DNA of 6,052 nucleotides from assembly GCA_949289625.1 (NCBI GenBank), contig CASEPH010000474.1:1-6052 (forward strand), written 5' to 3'. This DNA is from an uncultured Clostridia bacterium (GTDB lineage: Bacteria > Bacillota_A > Clostridia > Oscillospirales > Oscillospiraceae). This document shows, piece by piece, positions 1 through 5,704 of this stretch. A program made the translations under genes and the position numbers. Position 1 is the first letter of the stretch, and every line of letters starts with the position of its first letter. Under the pieces are notes generated by a model that was not told the DNA's origin, ran no database searches, and saw nothing but the letters and a program-made list of their open reading frames with translations.

Positions 1-135
1 GAAGAGTGTCCGCACTGGGACTGCAATTACGATGAGCTTCAATCTGACATCAATATGGCCGAGGTGGAACAGGTCATCAGTTCAGAACAGGCTTGGTACC
101 TGCGGGAAAAATATTTAAGGATGGAAAGGGCCTAA
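1..135 (+). CDS. C-terminal fragment of an unrecognised protein
   Basis: An open frame enters from the left edge and ends at TAA 133-135, giving the last 44 residues. It starts with an EECPHWDCN-like stretch (two cysteines and a histidine close together) and finishes with an acidic then basic helix (EQAWYLREKYLRMERA). The frame is not listed as a full ORF because its start lies outside the window. The CPHWDC stretch could be part of a small metal site, but one cluster is not enough to say so. I do not recognise the family. It is followed 50 bp later by a terminator-like hairpin in the same orientation, which supports a real gene ending here. Confidence 0.5.
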   Translation, partial: EECPHWDCNYDELQSDINMAEVEQVISSEQAWYLREKYLRMERA

Positions 136-184
136 AGCATGGTCCTGCGGCAGAACGAAAAGCCGGTTTCTGTCCAACATACAA

Positions 185-217
185 AAGCCCTTTGCCACAG
201 CGAGGGGCTTCTCTTTT
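185..217 (+). terminator. Intrinsic terminator of the leftmost gene
   Basis: AAGCCC at 185-190 pairs with GGGCTT at 205-210. A T-G wobble and a T-A pair extend the stem to 8 bp, and CTCTTTT follows at 211-217. The U-tract is interrupted, so it is a moderate terminator. It would end the transcript of the gene that stops at 135. Confidence 0.5.
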
Positions 218-783
218 CGTTATTTAGGGTGAAATAATGAACGGTTTGAGAGTTTTACATGATGTTTGAGTGAGGGTTTTATGGCGGGCGCGTGGCGGAG
301 AGTAGGGGGCTTGGAGGTGCAGATGGGCAGTGCAAGTAGGTCGGAGTGAGGAGGGATGGGCCGCATTTCCACTTTTTCCGGGACGGCCGCGCCGTGCCAG
401 TTGTTATGCTCAGCATGGATACCGTTCTGCCCGCTGTCGTGCCCAGGGGCCTTCAGCTGATATAACTGGTAGCGGAGGGGCAAAGCAAAGAAAAATCTTC
501 TGGTACTTTTCTCTGTGTCAAAGATGAAAGAGGTTTGGTAACCTCTGAAAAGCACATTCCCCGGCTCCAACTTCATCTATTTTAACCGCCTACACGGCAT
601 TTGCATATTTTCCGCGTATTATTTGCTTATGTTTCAACTATGAACTGCCTATAAATTGCACATATAGGTATTGGGGCTGTATATGATTTGACTATTATCT
701 GCGTATGATATGACGATTGAATGGATAATAGATGCCTATTGGATGACTATGTATTTGTTGCGGCTGACAGCTGACGGGCCCTA
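218..783. other. Long non-coding interval upstream of kptA
   Basis: No gene with a start codon, ribosome site and recognisable product was found. The first part (218-576) is GC-rich and carries overlapping open frames on both strands without ribosome sites. The largest is a minus-strand frame (576 down to 220, 118 codons) that contains RYQLYQLK, faintly like the start of YodL-type proteins of conjugative elements, then loses any resemblance. The second part (577-783) is AT-rich. It holds an 8-bp inverted repeat (CTATTATC 692-699 / GATAATAG 724-731), a 6-bp one (CCTATA 648-653 / TATAGG 663-668), and three related TATGATNTGAC-like words at 682, 704 and 737. It may be regulatory DNA for kptA or decayed mobile-element sequence. 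Confidence 0.45.
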
Positions 784-812
784 TTACAACCAAGAGAGGA
801 GCCTAGTATAAT
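784..812 (+). promoter_or_regulatory. Candidate sigma-A promoter of kptA
   Basis: A perfect -10 hexamer TATAAT lies at 807-812. Seventeen bases upstream is TTACAA (784-789), a weak -35. Transcription would start near 819, giving a leader of only about 16 nt with the Shine-Dalgarno almost at the 5' end. The -10 overlaps the in-frame ATG at 811, so that ATG could not be the start codon of a transcript made from this promoter. Confidence 0.45.
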
Positions 813-820
813 GGCGCCAA

Positions 821-827
821 AAGGAGG
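821..827 (+). promoter_or_regulatory. Shine-Dalgarno that fixes the kptA start
   Basis: AAGGAGG at 821-827 is a full anti-16S match placed 7 nt before ATG 835. The alternative in-frame ATG at 811 lies upstream of this site and only has GAGAGGAG about 10 nt before it. The 835 start is therefore preferred; it also begins the protein where the family homology begins. Confidence 0.8.
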
Positions 828-834
828 TACCCTC

Positions 835-1413
835 ATGGGCCGGATAAAATCGGAACATCTTCCCATCTTCCTCAGCTATCTGCTTCGCCACGCGTCCCAG
901 GAAGCCGGCCTGGACATGGATTCCCATGGCTGGGTCTCAGCAACCCAACTGATCCAAGGGATCAACGCCACTGGAAGGTATCAGCTCGACCGGGAGACCC
1001 TGGAGGAGATTGTGGCAACAGATGACAAGGGCCGCTTCTGCTTCAGCGAGGACGGCCAGAGGATCAAGGCCTGCCAGGGCCACTCGATCCCATGGGTGCA
1101 TCCGGATTTGGAGCTCCTGCCGCCCCCGCAATTTCTGTACCACGGAACCACTACTGCGGCCATGGAAAAGATTTTAGCAAGCGGGGAGATCAAGAAGATG
1201 TCCCGACATGCCGTCCACCTACAAGCAGATACCAGAAAGGCTTGGCAATCGGCGGCACGCTGGAAAGGGGAGATCCCAGTGGTGCTGAAGATTGACGCTG
1301 CGGTTCTGGAGGAGACCGGAGTAGAATCTGGAAAAACAGAGGATGGAGTCTGGTGCTGCGAGGCGGTGCCGGTTGGATATATTGTGGAGCGCATATACTC
1401 TGCTCCGGACTGA
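835..1413 (+). CDS. kptA: RNA 2'-phosphotransferase, Tpt1/KptA family
   Basis: The 192-residue product is full length for the family. Tpt1/KptA enzymes transfer an internal RNA 2'-phosphate to NAD+, giving ADP-ribose 1''-2''-cyclic phosphate and nicotinamide; in eukaryotes this finishes tRNA splicing, while the bacterial role is unsettled. Seen here: an N-terminal winged-helix-like lobe with SYLLRH (14-19) and GWV (32-34), the hallmark EEIVATDDKGRF (57-68), RIKACQGHS (76-84), and a C-terminal NAD-binding, ADP-ribosyltransferase-like lobe with YHGTT (102-106), MSRHAVHL (122-129), VVLKIDA (149-155) and GVW (171-173). Arg18, His19, Arg76, His83, His103, Arg124 and His128 sit in the conserved catalytic or NAD-contact positions, so it should be active. 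It stands alone with its own promoter and terminators, so no operon partner hints at its RNA substrate. Confidence 0.93.
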   Translation: MGRIKSEHLPIFLSYLLRHASQEAGLDMDSHGWVSATQLIQGINATGRYQLDRETLEEIVATDDKGRFCFSEDGQRIKACQGHSIPWVHPDLELLPPPQFLYHGTTTAAMEKILASGEIKKMSRHAVHLQADTRKAWQSAARWKGEIPVVLKIDAAVLEETGVESGKTEDGVWCCEAVPVGYIVERIYSAPD

Positions 1414-1418
1414 CGGCG

Positions 1419-1446
1419 GAGGGCTGGCCCATAGGGGTGGGCCCTC
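1419..1446 (+). terminator. GC-rich hairpin just after kptA
   Basis: GAGGGC (1419-1424) can pair with GCCCTC (1441-1446); alternatively GGCCCA (1426-1431) pairs with TGGGCC (1438-1443). It begins 6 nt after the kptA stop. No good T-run follows, so it may protect the 3' end or pause polymerase rather than terminate alone. Confidence 0.4.
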
Positions 1447-1447
1447 T

Positions 1448-1470
1448 GCTATTTGTTGTACCCAACATTA
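1448..1470. repeat. 23-bp repeat, copy 1
   Basis: This stretch, beginning GCTATTTGTTGTA and ending AACATTA, recurs in the same orientation at 4065-4087 with two mismatches in the middle (CCC versus TCT). Both copies follow a GGCCC-containing GC-rich segment. The copies are 2.6 kb apart and bracket the SLH-transglutaminase gene. It could be part of a dispersed intergenic repeat or a recombination site; the sequence does not decide. Confidence 0.6.
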
Positions 1471-1487
1471 GGGCCTGTACAACGCAG

Positions 1488-1520
1488 AGAGCAGTCCAGG
1501 GTTTCCTGGACTGCTCTGTT
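1488..1520 (+). terminator. Strong 13-bp hairpin downstream of kptA
   Basis: Thirteen perfect base pairs, 1488-1500 with 1505-1517, closed by a GTTT tetraloop and followed by GTTTCT. The stem is very stable but the U-tract is short. It is probably the main kptA transcript end or an RNA 3'-stabilising hairpin. Confidence 0.6.
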
Positions 1521-1529
1521 TCTGGCTTC

Positions 1530-1555
1530 GGCTATATGGGAAGCTAGCCCTTTTT
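1530..1555 (+). terminator. Second terminator-like hairpin
   Basis: GGCTA (1530-1534) pairs with TAGCC (1545-1549), and CTTTTT follows directly at 1550-1555. The stem is short but the T-run is clean, so it acts plausibly as a back-up to the hairpin at 1488-1520. Confidence 0.45.
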
Positions 1556-1775
1556 CTGACAACACTTCAAAAAATTTTCAAAAATTCCTCAAAAATATGC
1601 ATGCGCTTTATGGTGACTACATAATATAGGGTGTAGGGAAAACAGCAAGCCCTTCCATCTGAGAAAAAATGTCATGTGAACTCAATATCGGAGCCGATAC
1701 ACTGGATAGTCCGATAAAAAGAGTACACCACAGAAAATTTAAGCCGAAATTTTGACTTTTCTCGCCGACGGACCC

Positions 1776-1804
1776 TTGCTTTTCCCCTGTGGAACAGTTA
1801 AAAT
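1776..1804 (+). promoter_or_regulatory. Candidate promoter for the SLH-transglutaminase gene
   Basis: TTGCTT (1776-1781) and TAAAAT (1799-1804) are separated by exactly 17 bp, a good match to the housekeeping consensus. Transcription would start near 1811, about 300 nt before ATG 2109. An inverted repeat AAAATTT (1736-1742) / AAATTTT (1747-1753) lies just upstream and could be an operator. Confidence 0.4.
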
Positions 1805-1810
1805 AGGGCT

Positions 1811-2108
1811 TGGAAACATATAGGCGGCAGGCCGTGAGGTGCGCCAACACCCCACGGCCCTGTACAGAGTGAGTGAGCACTCAGCACAGCAACTTTCGTT
1901 GCACCACGGGGTTATTATACCTATTCCGCCGTGCTTTTGCAAGGCGGGAGAGGGAAATAGCTTTGTGCTACGCATGATTTTATCAGGCGGTGTTGAGTAC
2001 ATAACTCGGCACCGCCTTATATGTTTCCGGCGGACACCCTGGGCGGGGCGCTGGCCCCGCCTGGGGAAAGCCGTCCGCTGGAATACATGATCAAGGAGAG
2101 AAAGGACA
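1811..2108 (+). promoter_or_regulatory. Long, highly structured 5' leader
   Basis: No gene is visible in this stretch. Five hairpins follow one another: 1830-1859 (11 pairs, one A-C mismatch); 1889-1902 (GCAAC/GTTGC); 1926-1947 (8 pairs, TTTT loop); 1985-2017 (14 pairs including two wobbles, loop ACATA); and 2027-2081, where CCGGCGGAC (2027-2035) pairs with GTCCGCTGG (2073-2081) around an inner 8-bp stem GGCGGGGC/GCCCCGCC (2042-2049/2054-2061). AAGGAG (2093-2098) follows 10 nt before ATG 2109. It could be a regulatory mRNA leader. The hairpin cluster could also be a relic of a mobilisation (oriT-like) region. I match it to no known riboswitch. Confidence 0.45.
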
Positions 2109-3656
2109 ATGAAAAAACGAATGTTGAGTGCCGGGTTGGCCCTGTGCCTGATTCTGGGACTGTCCCTCCCTGCTGGGGCTGTTTCCAACGGCAGCCCCAC
2201 TTTCAGCGATGTTCCCACCACCCACTGGGCCTATACCGCCATTGAGGAGATGGCAGACCGCGGTGTCGTTTCCGGAATCGGCAACGGCAAGTTCGCCCCG
2301 GACCAGGATGTGACGCCTTCTCAGTTCGCCCTCATGCTCGGCCAGTTGATCTACCCGGACGAGCTGGACGCCATGCCCGCTGGGTATAACTGGTGGGTGA
2401 ATGCGGCGGATCTCCTGATGGATAAGGGGGTCTTCGAGAACACCACGGCCCGGATGTACTACCAGAAGGGCATCTGGGACGAGGAGATCATGAACGCCCC
2501 CATGAACCGCTATGACATGGCCCAGATGATGTACGGCATCCTGAAGGCTGAGGGCGTGGATATGCCCAGCGAGTCTGAGCTGAAGGCCACCGCAGACAAA
2601 ATCGCGGATTACGCCCAGATTCCCGACCAGTATGCAGAGGCCGTGACCGCCATGTACAATCTCGGCTGCCTGACCGGTGTAGATTCTGCCGGGAACTTCA
2701 GTGGCGACACCCTGATGAGCCGTGCCCAGGCATGTGTGGTTCTGGCCCGCCTGGCGGAACAGGTGGAGGGAACCGCAGGGGAGACCCCTGTTGACCCTGA
2801 GCCGGAGCCCGAACCTACTCCCGAGCCTGACCCCACGCCCGAGCCCGACCCTGTGCCCTCTACTGGTATTGTCGGCACCATCAGCGATACTCCTGTTACC
2901 CTGAGCCTGGATACTCACAAGCCCGTCGTGGACTATTGGTCCGACCAGCCGGCTGATATCAAGGCTATCACGGACAAGGATGCTTTCAACGCGGCCTGCA
3001 GCACTATTGCCAATACGGAGACTATCATTACACAGGGCGAGATCAAAGGCACAATCAACAAGTATTACAACTACGCAGTTTTTGCGCGTGATACCAACGA
3101 CTCCAAAAAGATGGCAGTTACCAAAGCGATGACACTGCTTCGTGGATATGGGGCAAAGTACCTTTCTGCTGGCAACAATAGTACCGGGATGGGATACTTT
3201 ACAGCAACTCCTACTAATGACGAGCTTCAGTCCATCTTTGATCCCATTCTTGCCGAATTTACTCCTGGCATGAGCGACCGTGAAAAGGCTGAAATTTGCG
3301 TGCAGGAAATCGTGGACCGCTTCGATTACGAAGTTGGCGGCGGTTTCTCCTGGACAAATGGGAAGACCACTGGCGACTGCAATGACTATGCAAACGCAAC
3401 GATGAATATTCTCCAGGCTGCTGGGATTCCCAATATTGGCATTATCACAGCGGATACCGCAAATGGAGCCCACGGCTGGGTTCAGGCGCTGATTGACGGC
3501 GAGTGGGTTGTCATTGATGCCTCTGCCGTTGAAAATGGCTACCCTGTCATTATGAGCTTCGCTGAGCATGCCCGTGCTTGCGGCTACGATGTGTCTCTTA
3601 ATGATACTGGCTCCGCCAATATTGCCCGTGCCCTCATCGAGGCGGCTGGCAAGTAA
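2109..3656 (+). CDS. Secreted SLH-domain protein with transglutaminase-like domain
   Basis: A 515-residue exported protein. Residues 1-24 form a signal peptide (basic start, Leu-rich core, PAGA end). SLH-type repeats follow: a clear one at about 32-82 (FSDVP, HWAY, GVVSGIGNGKFAPDQ), a degenerate one at about 93-147, and a third at about 172-218 (GNFSGDTLMSRAQACVVLARLAEQ). SLH repeats usually anchor proteins non-covalently to cell-wall polymers. A Pro/Glu/Asp linker spans 226-251. The C-terminal part contains a transglutaminase-like cysteine-protease fold with GDCNDYA (Cys424), AHGWVQ (His455) and VIDAS (Asp470) in the expected order and spacing, so the triad looks intact. Such domains may cleave or cross-link surface proteins or peptidoglycan peptides; the substrate is unknown. 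The start is set by AAGGAG 10 nt upstream. It is a single gene with its own terminator. The 5' half is noticeably richer in GC than the 3' half. Confidence 0.88.
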   Translation: MKKRMLSAGLALCLILGLSLPAGAVSNGSPTFSDVPTTHWAYTAIEEMADRGVVSGIGNGKFAPDQDVTPSQFALMLGQLIYPDELDAMPAGYNWWVNAADLLMDKGVFENTTARMYYQKGIWDEEIMNAPMNRYDMAQMMYGILKAEGVDMPSESELKATADKIADYAQIPDQYAEAVTAMYNLGCLTGVDSAGNFSGDTLMSRAQACVVLARLAEQVEGTAGETPVDPEPEPEPTPEPDPTPEPDPVPSTGIVGTISDTPVTLSLDTHKPVVDYWSDQPADIKAITDKDAFNAACSTIANTETIITQGEIKGTINKYYNYAVFARDTNDSKKMAVTKAMTLLRGYGAKYLSAGNNSTGMGYFTATPTNDELQSIFDPILAEFTPGMSDREKAEICVQEIVDRFDYEVGGGFSWTNGKTTGDCNDYANATMNILQAAGIPNIGIITADTANGAHGWVQALIDGEWVVIDASAVENGYPVIMSFAEHARACGYDVSLNDTGSANIARALIEAAGK

Positions 3657-3692
3657 TACAGCGCCTAAAGTAAAGCTGAAAAGTGGGAAAAT

Positions 3693-3728
3693 GGGGGCTG
3701 GCATATTGATGCCAGGCCCCGCTTTTTT
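3693..3728 (+). terminator. Intrinsic terminator of the SLH-transglutaminase gene
   Basis: CTGGCAT (3698-3704) pairs with ATGCCAG (3709-3715) around a 4-nt loop. GGGG and CCCC extend the stem after one G-G mismatch, and six T residues follow at 3723-3728. It lies 37 nt after the stop codon and is a classical Rho-independent terminator. Confidence 0.9.
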
Positions 3729-4082
3729 GGTCAGAGAGTCAAGAACTGCAGCCTGACGAAAGAAAGCTACTCAGAATACTGCATCGCAGATCTGCATGCA
3801 GAGCGACAGAAAACTATTGGCAAGAAGACTCCGAATACATATTTTGATGGCTTCGGCCGGCTAGATATCCAACTAGCAGCTTCTGGATCACCGGAGGCTG
3901 TTTCGTTTTTGCGAAATGATAGAAGGATTGTTAGCCGCTTTTATCTTTTCTACAAGAGGAAGATCCGGGGAATTTCTTTTTTGCCCTCAGGGGCGGCTAC
4001 CCGTGCCATCCGTCTCAAGTCCCTTGGCACGACACCCGGCAACCCAAAGCCCCTGCATGGCCCAGCTATTTGTTGTATCTAA
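3729..4082 (+). pseudogene. Possible decayed coding remnant without a start codon
   Basis: The frame whose codons begin at multiples of three stays open from 3669 to TAA 4080-4082, about 137 codons, but contains no ATG and no ribosome site. After the terminator it reads through SYSEYCIADLHAERQK and TYFDGFGRLDIQLAASG, which look protein-like in composition. It then passes into a basic, low-plausibility segment and ends in the foldable stretch and the 23-bp repeat. A 5'-truncated or frameshifted gene is one reading, chance openness the other. No family is recognised. Confidence 0.25.
3988..4055 (+). other. Nested inverted repeats, possible structured RNA or dispersed element
   Basis: CAGGGGC (3988-3994) pairs with GCCCCTG (4049-4055), enclosing a second perfect pair CGTGCCA (4002-4008) / TGGCACG (4025-4031). 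This gives a two-tier stem with a purine-pyrimidine mix between the tiers. The 23-bp repeat begins 10 nt later. ACCCGGCAACC within it is reminiscent of one strand of the SAM-I riboswitch core, but the rest of that fold is absent. It may be the GC-rich part of a repeated intergenic element that also includes the 23-mer. Confidence 0.3.
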
Positions 4083-4087
4083 CATTA
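4065..4087. repeat. 23-bp repeat, copy 2
   Basis: It matches 1448-1470 at 21 of 23 positions in direct orientation and is preceded by GGCCCA, as copy 1 is preceded by GGGCCC. The next 300 bp (4088-4400) hold no supported gene. A short AT-rich hairpin (ATTTCTTT 4206-4213 / AAAGAAAT 4219-4226) and a small open frame (4235-4354) are the only features seen there. Confidence 0.6.
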
Positions 4088-4400
4088 ACCTCATTACCAA
4101 CGCCCTGCCTGTCACGGGTCCTTTCCTCTTGTCATCGGGCATGGTGGCTTTAGGCACGAGGTGCGTGCTGTAGACCAGAGAAATATAAAATATTCAGCCC
4201 GTCGCATTTCTTTGTAGAAAAGAAATTTGGCTGATTGCCCTCAATACATCCGCAAACTGTGGAGTGTAATATCGACTGCGGTGTAACGGCCTGGAAAGAC
4301 GGAGATATTGATATTGCTCCGGAGTATCTGTATGCTAACTCCGTTCCAACATAGGATATCGTGATAGCGCAGAAGGCCGTTTGAATTGGCACCACAAAAT

Positions 4401-5291
4401 TCACTTGGAAACCATAGACCAGATTGTCTGGCAGATTTCCTCTTTTTTTACAAAAACAAAACTGACATTTGGGTACATAGCTTGATGGCGATACACCTGT
4501 TCGGCCAACCATGCGCCTGAAAAGTTCTGATTTTTAATTGTGTTGCTCCAATGTATCAAGTCAGATACCTGATCTACACGATCATCACGGTCAGTAGCAA
4601 TTACATACACCAATCGCTTACCAGTTGCCTGCGCAAGGAGCGCGGCGTTCTCGTAGGACTTTCTATTCTTAGAGGGCACAAAGTCCCTGTAGAGTTCCAT
4701 AATACTGTCTTTACGGTCTACAATAGTCTCACTTTTTCCTGTAGTGTAATCGCCGGCGGAAAAGTACTTTGGGAGTATGACAATATTGTGCTCGGCACAC
4801 CAATCAACCATTGGAGATTGACTTTCGTGACTGTCCGCATATAGTATGGACAGACCCGAAAGATTGGCCAAGAGTAATGCGCGCAGCCAGTTAGGCCCTC
4901 CCTTACGCCACCCACCCTCAATACCGATTCGGATATCATCGGGGGCAATGGTGTAGGCAGGCAAGGGGTAAAACCGCTTCACATCTATATAGTTCCGGTG
5001 TTGGAGGTCCAGACATAAGTGATGCCCTGTTGACTCGGCCAACGATTGCATATTGGCATGGGCACTGCGATTCAGTGCATCCAGTGCACACCGGATGGCA
5101 ACGGTGCCTTTCTGCTTGTCCAATCGCCATATTAAAGGCCACTTGCCAGTCTGCTGATACATATAGGTAGCCCACCCGACACTTGGACCAACCGATATAT
5201 CATAACGGATATAATAAGCCGCATCATCCTGCTCAAGGGAAAGAAGTTTCACTCGATACATACCATCTGTGGGAGGAATCGGTGGATACAT
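4401..5291 (-). CDS. ERCC4/XPF-type nuclease domain protein
   Basis: The product is 296 residues if started at ATG 5289-5291. GGAGG (plus-strand CCTCC 5302-5306) lies 10 nt before this ATG and 7 nt before an adjacent TTG, so the longer TTG frame from 5351 is unlikely. The C-terminal half fits the ERCC4 nuclease fold: a strand ending in the acidic motif ADSHE (152-156; the usual form is DxRE), ILPKYFSAGDY (172-182) with the conserved GD, IVDRKDSIMEL (190-200) in the place of the ERKxxxD signature, then RLVYVIATD (226-234) and FVFVKKEEI (278-286). It should act on branched or structured DNA, as XPF-family nucleases do. Residues 1-145 are not recognised; they may bind nucleic acid. ERCC4-only proteins of this type are common on phages and integrative elements. 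It is more AT-rich than kptA. Confidence 0.6.
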   Translation of the reverse strand: MYPPIPPTDGMYRVKLLSLEQDDAAYYIRYDISVGPSVGWATYMYQQTGKWPLIWRLDKQKGTVAIRCALDALNRSAHANMQSLAESTGHHLCLDLQHRNYIDVKRFYPLPAYTIAPDDIRIGIEGGWRKGGPNWLRALLLANLSGLSILYADSHESQSPMVDWCAEHNIVILPKYFSAGDYTTGKSETIVDRKDSIMELYRDFVPSKNRKSYENAALLAQATGKRLVYVIATDRDDRVDQVSDLIHWSNTIKNQNFSGAWLAEQVYRHQAMYPNVSFVFVKKEEICQTIWSMVSK

Positions 5292-5374
5292 CAATGATCT
5301 GCCTCCATAAGAAATTTGAGTCGTTGCTTGATTATAGTCACAGCAACTCAACTCTATTGGCAGATCGTTCTCTT

Positions 5375-5403
5375 GTTATCTTGTGCTACTTTATATCTTG
5401 CAA
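5375..5403 (-). promoter_or_regulatory. Candidate promoter of the ERCC4-type gene
   Basis: Read on the minus strand, TTGCAA (5403-5398) and GATAAC (5380-5375) are 17 bp apart. Transcription would begin near 5368, leaving a leader of about 77 nt to ATG 5291. The -35 hexamer is a perfect palindrome and is shared with the rightward promoter. Confidence 0.35.
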
Positions 5404-5426
5404 ATCAGGTCAGCACCTGCTATAAT
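5398..5426 (+). promoter_or_regulatory. Rightward promoter with perfect -10
   Basis: TTGCAA (5398-5403) and TATAAT (5421-5426) are separated by 17 bp, one of the best promoter matches in the window. An inverted repeat ATAATCC (5422-5428) / GGATTAT (5442-5448) overlaps the -10 and the expected start near 5433. It could be an operator or the first hairpin of the transcript. Confidence 0.6.
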
Positions 5427-5432
5427 CCTTTT

Positions 5433-5550
5433 AACTGAAACGGATTATCCTTAGGTACCTTGAGCTTGTCCCCCGCAAAACAAGCGCATCGTCCCTGAAT
5501 ATTGACTCCCACAAGAGTCCGAGGAAATTCGTTTCCCCGGGCTCTTTTTT
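5433..5550 (+). ncRNA. Candidate small RNA, about 118 nt
   Basis: A strong promoter on the left and an excellent terminator on the right bracket about 118 nt that contain no ATG on this strand. Besides the terminator, a hairpin GCTTGT (5464-5469) / ACAAGC (5480-5485) exposes a C-rich 10-nt loop (CCCCCGCAAA), and GACTC (5504-5508) / GAGTC (5515-5519) could form an alternative stem that competes with the terminator. A C-rich loop could pair with G-rich ribosome sites, which is inference. It does not match what I know of 6S, SRP, tmRNA or RNase P RNA. It lies about 90 nt from the candidate transposon end. Confidence 0.45.
5515..5550 (+). terminator. Very strong intrinsic terminator with UUCG loop
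   Basis: Positions 5515-5527 pair with 5532-5544: twelve pairs including one T-G wobble, plus a single A-C mismatch, closed by TTCG and followed by six T residues (5545-5550). With no coding gene on this strand upstream, it most likely ends the small transcript starting near 5433. Confidence 0.85.
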
Positions 5551-5638
5551 CATTTCCTTTTCTGTTTTTCTTCCGGTTTTCGCCTTGATTCGGAGTATTT
5601 TTGAACTTTTGGGAGAAAGGATTTGCCGCGAGCCCGGT
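5551..5638. other. Gap between terminator and transposon end
   Basis: T-rich then mixed sequence with no gene, hairpin or promoter that I can support. The last five bases before the candidate transposon terminus are CCGGT (5634-5638). If the terminus at 5639 is right and insertion was Tn7-like, this would be the target-site duplication. Confidence 0.3.
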
Positions 5639-5704
5639 TGTCAAAATCGTCGGACAAAGAGACGGTTTTGAAAAGGACGATCACATGGTATCTAAGGGAA
5701 ATGC

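Noticed and set aside
220..576. 118-codon minus-strand frame with RYQLYQLK
   Set aside because: No ribosome site and a resemblance to YodL-type proteins limited to a few residues. It may be a remnant, but this is too weak to annotate as a gene.
811..834. Upstream in-frame ATG extending KptA by eight residues
   Set aside because: It overlaps the -10 box and lies before the perfect Shine-Dalgarno at 821-827, and the extension adds nothing conserved.
2091..3704. 537-codon open frame on the minus strand opposite the SLH-transglutaminase gene
   Set aside because: It mirrors a gene with a signal peptide, SLH repeats and an intact catalytic triad, and it runs into the terminator of that gene. Its Gly/Val/His/Arg-rich composition is typical of an antisense shadow of a high-GC gene.
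4032..4044. ACCCGGCAACC, reminiscent of a SAM-I riboswitch core strand
   Set aside because: The other conserved S-box segments (P1, the kink-turn strand, the GGTGCTAA segment) are absent and no methionine-related gene follows.
4235..4354. Short plus-strand frame encoding a WKDGDIDIAPEYLY-like segment
   Set aside because: About 39 codons without ATG or ribosome site. It looks protein-like in one patch but cannot be tied to a family.
4150..4512. 120-codon minus-strand frame overlapping the end of the ERCC4-type gene
   Set aside because: It overlaps the better-supported nuclease frame, and its product resembles nothing. The nuclease ends with the expected final helix, so no frameshift extension is needed.
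5420..5644. 74-codon minus-strand frame starting at TTG
   Set aside because: It lies across the strong terminator and candidate small RNA of the other strand, starts inside the hairpin at 5641-5671 and has no recognisable ribosome site.
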